From the NCBI RefSeq assembly GCF_004923255.1, contig NZ_QYRT01000022.1:1-59653 (forward strand): a stretch of DNA of 59,653 nucleotides. Direction: 5' to 3'. Below are positions 56,501-59,653 of the stretch, piece after piece. The translations under genes and the position numbers were made by a program. The stretch comes from Subtercola vilae. GTDB taxonomy: Bacteria; Actinomycetota; Actinomycetes; Actinomycetales; Microbacteriaceae. The notes beneath the pieces are model-generated. The model searched no databases. It saw nothing but the letters and a program-made list of their open reading frames with translations, and was not told the origin of the DNA. Every line of letters starts with the position of its first letter. Position 1 is the stretch's first letter.

Positions 56501-57350
56501 CGGCATGCCCGACAGCGAGACGGGTGCCGTCGAGAGCGTCGACGCCGAAGTCGAACGCGTGGTGTGGCTCGTCATGGACCACGCCCAGAAGTACCCGCGC
56601 GAATCGCTGATGGTCATCACGGCCAGCGCCAAGCATGCCGTGCGGGTTCAGCAGGCGGTTCTCTCGGCATTCGCCAAGCGAAGCGATCTCAGCGACTTCA
56701 TTCTGAAAGACCGTGCCGAGCCGTTCATGGTGGCGACCCTCGAGCAGTCGGTGGCGCAGAGCCGCGACCGGGTGATTTTCTCGGTCGGCTACGGCCGCAC
56801 GCCGCACGGCCGTGTGCTCACCAACTTCGGTGCCCTCGCCAAGCCCGGCGGCGAACGCCTGCTCGCCGTGGGAATGACGCGGGCGAGACGATCGATGGAC
56901 ATCGTGAGCTGCTTCAAGCCCTCTGACATCGATGAAGAGCGCATGAACTTCGGAGTGGTGGCGCTCCGCCAGATTCTCACCGAAGCCGAGAACGGCCCAA
57001 CGCCCGACACCTTCTCGAGCCCCGGCGACGCGCTTCTGATCGATCTCGCCCGTCGCCTCGGCGCGCGTGGCCTCGATGTGGCTTTCGAGCACCGCGGCAA
57101 GCTCACGCTCGTCGCATCCTACGAGGGCCGCGCAATCGTGGTCGAGACAGATGCCGTTGTTCACTCGATGAGCCTTCGCGAGTCACTGCGGCTTCGCCCC
57201 GACATGCTGAAGCGCCTCGGCTGGCACTACCTCCGCGTGCACAGCTTCGAGCTGTTCACCGACCCGGAGGCCGTAGCGACACGCATCGCCACCGTGATCG
57301 GCGTGCGTCAGCTGGCGGCCGTCGGTCGAGTACCCGTTGGCTCGATCTGA
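53562..57350 (+). CDS. SF1-helicase-like protein with degenerate ATPase and REase-like end
   Basis: 1262 residues. The layout is that of bacterial SF1-type helicase/endonuclease proteins (N-terminal DUF4011-like region, two RecA halves with a long helical insertion, C-terminal MTES_1575-type endonuclease domain). Walker A reads LPGTGGTQT at 328-336, lacking the Lys; Walker B is LVDAGA at 854-859 where DEAS is expected. The C-terminal EHRGKLTLVASYEGRAIVVE and LRLRPDMLKRLGWHYLRVHS parts match the REase fold. ATP hydrolysis is doubtful. The next small gene overlaps its end. Confidence 0.75.
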   Translation: MWRADKKRDSDPDVSETDVASSVWGRRGDSAPGRSGVEHGSGTKTGSIISTDDLVEPARQQWRDELALLGGVSPLIHFDDSPRSRVDLTTTHPSGLAQFITGNATLLSSLIRDELALRSARIAAGAITDKGVELRSVRGIDSVHLAIGFAEWKLDDERFSAPVLLRPLSIRRYGRDFELKLRGLPFVNPELARALKEQFEITLDADAIVALAATNGVFKPQPVIDHLRGVTSHLPWFSVQPRLVVSSFAGVADSMVLDAQQLDHPVLDSLAGSLTARRGVQESYHPVDPTPQDSRPPSTDTLLLDADAEQENVIAQIAGGNSLVVKTLPGTGGTQTIVNAVGALIGQNKRVLIVSPRRLSLRGIARRFNDVGLPGVAVSPRSLRRDLIQSIGRNEKTMQPHVADVDEALVRLRHVLIDYRQSLQRVDPLLKVSVLDSLRELARLSLLPKPPATTARLDRNSLEALASGRSRAAKTLIKAAALGEFRYGPDDSPWYGASFETADDAAKAHATAKRIHRTDLPNLLTRAYELVGQTHMRQFTTVSELGSYLRLLLDLRETLDKFLPVVFDRSLTDIIAATGPRRDSAQMTGTSRRRLRSLAKEYVRPGVHIGDINASLRRIQQQRTLWHRFAAAGISPEVPIGLADVQVAFQRVSEDLAQLDVPLGTAGTARQLSELPITDLIPLLDGLAADSEVLANLQERTALLDTLRELSLDPLLTDLSQRHVPESAVADELELAWWQSVLELMLANDRALLGANTGILDRLEADFRLVDEAHASVSGQILAWQLAETWSVGLVDHADEAGLLKTMLRTDAVDSRTLHEAAPYLSRVLAPVWLASPYEVSEISDDIVFDAVILVDAGATTLAENAGAIRRARQVVAFGDPVTQTPSRFEIAVPAVVLPAPRETTADARSVEELAADSALTRLAELVPTLSLTRSYRAGGEDLAELVNHRFYNGKIDSLPWAGTFLGHGSLALHYLEGAGGMPDSETGAVESVDAEVERVVWLVMDHAQKYPRESLMVITASAKHAVRVQQAVLSAFAKRSDLSDFILKDRAEPFMVATLEQSVAQSRDRVIFSVGYGRTPHGRVLTNFGALAKPGGERLLAVGMTRARRSMDIVSCFKPSDIDEERMNFGVVALRQILTEAENGPTPDTFSSPGDALLIDLARRLGARGLDVAFEHRGKLTLVASYEGRAIVVETDAVVHSMSLRESLRLRPDMLKRLGWHYLRVHSFELFTDPEAVATRIATVIGVRQLAAVGRVPVGSI

Positions 57351-57615
57351 CGTCACGGCGTCTGACCCAGCAGTGCCCGATTCGCAGAAGCCTGGTGCAG
57401 TGACGCCGGATTCGCCGGTTCGGCGGTCAGGGCACCGCCGGGTACGCACCGAGGCGGCACCGGGGTCAGACGCTGAGCCGCAGGCGACACTGAGGCGAGG
57501 GGCCGGCCCCGGGCATCCGGCGCGCGCAGCCGAAGACACCGACCGCGCCTGGGGCGATGGCTCAGACGAGAACGACCAGCGCCTCACAGCCGACAAGCCG
57601 CCGCACTGGGGCTGA
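57337..57615 (+). CDS. Small disordered protein linked to helicase gene
   Basis: TTG 57337 overlaps the helicase end by 14 bases. 92 residues, Pro/Ala/Arg-rich, with a conserved-looking end DRAWGDGSDENDQRLTADKP then PHWG. Actinobacteria often carry a protein with a DxAWG...ND..L..D.PPHW end after this helicase-like gene, so it is likely real and functionally linked. No domain known. Confidence 0.6.
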   Translation: MARSDVTASDPAVPDSQKPGAVTPDSPVRRSGHRRVRTEAAPGSDAEPQATLRRGAGPGHPARAAEDTDRAWGDGSDENDQRLTADKPPHWG

Positions 57616-57711
57616 GCCCGCGTGTCGAGCGGTGAGCACGAGTATTCGACCACCGAGCTGAGCGATGACGGCCTCCGATGCGAGCCGGCAGCGCTCAGCC
57701 GCGTCGCACTG

Positions 57712-58200
57712 CTACTCGATGGTGACGGCCGGGGCGTCTTTCGCCGAGTTCGTGGGCGCCTCGCCACCGGATGCGACGGTGTGGCTACCGCTCGAGCGTT
57801 GCGCGGCCGCAAGAAGGTCACGAATCTCGATCAGAAGTTCGGTGTCGGTCGGGGGAGTGACTGCCGCTTCTTCTGTGACGGGGCTCTGCTGGCCCTTGAA
57901 GAACTGCACCTTCTTGAGGTGATTGATCGGTACGACGAACACGAAGTACACCACGAGGGCCACGAGCAGGAACTGGATGATCGCGGCGATCACGAGGCCG
58001 AATTTGAGGGTGCTGTCACCGACTTTAAGGTCGGCCGCGTCGTTGAGGGTCTCCGACTGGAACAGCGCTGAGATGAGCGGGTTGAACACGCCAGAGACGA
58101 TGGCGGTGACGATGGCGGTGAAGGCAGCGCCGATGACGACGGCGACAGCCAGGTCGATCACGTTGCCGCGCAGAATGAACTCTTTGAAGCCCTTGAGCAT
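57712..58200 (-). CDS. mscL: Large-conductance mechanosensitive channel
   Basis: 162 residues. N-terminal MLKGFKEFILRGNVIDLAVA with VVIGAAFTAIV (TM1 pore), the periplasmic loop, and TM2 (VIAAIIQFLLVALVVYFVFV), then the charged bundle (NHLKKVQFF). The C-terminus after about residue 115 is longer and acidic. It relieves turgor on osmotic downshock. Start with good context (GGAGAAAACC). Bases 57616-57711 hold no clear gene. Confidence 0.95.
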   Translation of the reverse strand: MLKGFKEFILRGNVIDLAVAVVIGAAFTAIVTAIVSGVFNPLISALFQSETLNDAADLKVGDSTLKFGLVIAAIIQFLLVALVVYFVFVVPINHLKKVQFFKGQQSPVTEEAAVTPPTDTELLIEIRDLLAAAQRSSGSHTVASGGEAPTNSAKDAPAVTIE

Positions 58201-58226
58201 TGGTTTTCTCCTTACGTTTGTAAGTT

Positions 58227-58562
58227 CTATGCTGCCGTACTGCTCGAGCCTGAGCTGCCAGATGCGGGTTTGGTCGACGTCGTGGCGGGCTTCGAGCTAC
58301 TCTCGGAGGGCTTGCTGGAGGGGCCGGATGACTTCTCTGACGACTTCTCTGACGACTTCTTCGGGCCGTCTGAAGAGCTCGATGTTGCTCGTGAATCGTT
58401 GCGGTAGAAACCCGAGCCGTTGAAGGTCACGCCGATGGGGCTGAACACCTTGCGAAGCTTTCCGCCGCACACCGGGCAGACGGAGAGAGTGTCGTCGGTG
58501 AACGACTGCTGAATGTCGAAAGCGTTGTCGCATTCGGTGCAACGGTATGAATAGGTGGGCAC
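58227..58562 (-). CDS. FmdB-type zinc-ribbon protein
   Basis: GTG 58562 with TGGAG; the upstream open frame is antisense-like and lacks a start. 111 residues. The first 40 residues (PTYSYRCTECDNAFDIQQSF; LSVCPVCGGKLRKVFSP) are the FmdB regulatory zinc ribbon with CxxC pairs. The last 60 are Ser/Lys/Pro-rich and disordered, including four SSEKSS/SSKP repeats. The family is widely conserved beside 5-FCL in Actinobacteria; function unknown. Confidence 0.85.
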   Translation of the reverse strand: MPTYSYRCTECDNAFDIQQSFTDDTLSVCPVCGGKLRKVFSPIGVTFNGSGFYRNDSRATSSSSDGPKKSSEKSSEKSSGPSSKPSESSSKPATTSTKPASGSSGSSSTAA

Positions 58563-58585
58563 AGGTACTCCAGGATCTGGTGGGA

Positions 58586-59164
58586 TTAGAACGAAAGAAT
58601 GCGTGTGGGCGTGACGATGCCGTTCACCGGCTGGTCGTGCACCTCGCGCGGAACAGCGTCGATGAGTTCGTCGTCGTAGATGACGGCGTACACCGGCGGG
58701 CATTTCTTCATCGAGCCGAGCGTCTTGTCGAAGTAGCCCCGCCCCCAGCCCATGCGCATGCCGGTCACGTCGATGGCGGCGGCCGGTACGATGATGAGAT
58801 CGACATCGTTGATGGCAATGGGGCCGAGTAGTTCGCCCACCGGCTCGGGGGTGCCGAACAGCCCCTCGACCTCGCTTTCGCCGTCGCCGTGCGCCCAGTC
58901 GAGCAGGCCGTCTTCGCGCGTGATGGGGAAGAGCGTGCGAACGCCGTTCTCGAAAGCCCAGTTCAGGTAGGGCCGCGTGTTGGGTTCGTTCGGGGCCGAC
59001 AGATAGCAGGCCACAAAGGTTGCTTTGTTCTCAAGGGTCAGTGCGATGAGGTTCTGGGTGAACGCCTCGGTGGCCTCGGCGCGCTCGGTAGAGGTGCGCG
59101 TGCGGCGGCGCTCGCGCAGCTCAGCGCGCAACGCGCGCTTCAGGTTGCTGACGATTGGCTGCAT
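58586..59164 (-). CDS. 5-formyltetrahydrofolate cyclo-ligase
   Basis: 192 residues. The family pattern is complete: N-terminal LRAELRERRRTRTSTERAEA, a FVACYLSAPNEPNTRPYLNW nucleotide/substrate part, FPITREDGLLDW, and the hallmark PAAAIDVTGMRMGWGRGYFD then KTL. It converts 5-formyl- to 5,10-methenyl-tetrahydrofolate with ATP. TAAAAT six bases before the ATG on the minus strand suggests a leaderless transcript. It is divergent from galU. Confidence 0.95.
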   Translation of the reverse strand: MQPIVSNLKRALRAELRERRRTRTSTERAEATEAFTQNLIALTLENKATFVACYLSAPNEPNTRPYLNWAFENGVRTLFPITREDGLLDWAHGDGESEVEGLFGTPEPVGELLGPIAINDVDLIIVPAAAIDVTGMRMGWGRGYFDKTLGSMKKCPPVYAVIYDDELIDAVPREVHDQPVNGIVTPTRILSF

Positions 59165-59196
59165 CTAATGATTTTAGATTGGATAATGTTGCCTGC

Positions 59197-59653
59197 ATGA
59201 CCTCCTCCATCACCAAAGTTGTGATTCCTGCCGCAGGCCTGGGAACACGTTTTCTTCCTGCCACGAAAGCGATGCCGAAAGAGATGCTGCCGGTGGTCGA
59301 CAAACCGGCCATTCAATATGTCGTCGAAGAAGCCGTCGCGGCTGGCCTCATCGATGTTCTTGTCGTTACGGGGCGCAACAAGCACGCTCTTGCGAACCAC
59401 TTCGACCGCGTCACCGAACTGGAATCGACCCTCGCGAACAAGGGCGACCACGACCGCCTGCGCATGGTCAACGAGGCTACGGGTCTGGCTGAGATGCACT
59501 ACGTGCGCCAGGGCGACCCGAAAGGACTCGGGCACGCCGTGCTCCGCGCGAAAATGCACGTCGGGCACCAACCCTTCGCCGTGATGCTCGGAGACGACCT
59601 CATCGACGCCCGCGACACACTCCTCACCAAAATGCTCGAAGTACAAGAACACA
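59197..59653 (+). CDS. galU: UTP-glucose-1-phosphate uridylyltransferase, 5' part
   Basis: ATG 59197; the frame runs off the window at about residue 152. AAGLGTRFLPATKAMPKEML holds the UTP-binding GxGTR motif and KEMLPVVDKP, then DVLVVTGRNK and LGDDLIDA (metal Asp). GalU makes UDP-glucose for surface glycans. GATAAT at 59182-59187 ends nine bases before the ATG without a ribosome site, so the mRNA is probably leaderless. An ATCTAA/TTAGAT inverted repeat at about 59163-59179 lies between the divergent genes. Confidence 0.95.
   Translation, partial: MTSSITKVVIPAAGLGTRFLPATKAMPKEMLPVVDKPAIQYVVEEAVAAGLIDVLVVTGRNKHALANHFDRVTELESTLANKGDHDRLRMVNEATGLAEMHYVRQGDPKGLGHAVLRAKMHVGHQPFAVMLGDDLIDARDTLLTKMLEVQEH

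Noticed and set aside
57622-58071. Plus-strand frame of 149 codons
   Set aside because: Antisense to mscL, which is unmistakable.
1-59653. CRISPR array, insertion sequence or rRNA
   Set aside because: No regularly spaced direct repeats, transposase frames or rRNA motifs were seen in either strand.

Overview
The window looks like a lysogenised chromosome of a high-GC Gram-positive bacterium, most likely a member of the Microbacteriaceae (Actinobacteria). The chromosomal genes on the right (FolD-pathway 5-FCL, galU, an FmdB zinc ribbon, mscL, a large helicase-like protein with a C-terminal endonuclease-like domain) and the frequent GTG/TTG starts and leaderless-looking promoters fit that group. 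Identification rests on recognised protein families only; no database search was run.

Positions 1 to about 39,500 are a siphovirus-type prophage whose left end lies outside the window. From left to right: (i) 1-10.2 kb, a dense string of small early/accessory genes with overlapping stop/start codons (many Cys-rich zinc ribbons, a metallophosphoesterase, a DUF4406-dNTP diphosphohydrolase fusion, a papain-like fold protein, a HAD phosphatase), plus a tRNA-Trp, tRNA remnants and one two-gene cassette on the minus strand; (ii) 10.2-13.5 kb, DNA-packaging start: HGG-motif protein, a resolvase-type serine recombinase, a roughly 350-base noncoding stretch, tRNA-Asn and the large terminase; (iii) 13.5-31 kb, head and tail genes in canonical order, with an unusual portal-Nudix-MuF triple fusion, XkdF-like protease, scaffold, major capsid protein, connectors, tail tube, frameshifted tail chaperones, tape measure, distal tail, hub and fibres; (iv) 31-33.3 kb, lysis (GH25 muramidase and three small membrane proteins); (v) 33.4-36.5 kb, tail fibre and beta-helix tailspike; (vi) 36.6-38.5 kb, a minus-strand lysogenic-conversion group: acyltransferase-3, Ltp-type superinfection-exclusion lipoprotein and a short DUF4236 protein; (vii) 38.5-39.4 kb, control genes (RHH protein, HTH repressor candidate, excisionase candidate), ending at hairpins before a chromosomal tRNA-Arg. 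No large serine or tyrosine integrase is present in the window; it may lie to the left.

From 39.5 kb to the end the genes are chromosomal. Groups that appear to work together are: a Fic/AMPylase with a perfect palindrome at its start; a membrane nucleotidyl cyclase directly followed by an MscS channel carrying a cyclic-nucleotide-binding domain; a P-loop kinase and NudK-type hydrolase; and, most intriguing, an 85-residue protein made of three identical 22-residue repeats, translationally coupled to a JmjC/Cupin_4-type oxygenase and followed by a thioredoxin-like ferredoxin (Suc_Fer family). The last group has the layout of a substrate peptide plus its modifying enzyme, and is the best candidate for an undescribed system here.

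Two phage genes (5096-5365 and 9479-9766) read through cleanly only if one in-frame TGA is ignored, in a prophage that carries its own tRNA-Trp. This is either gene decay or UGA readthrough.
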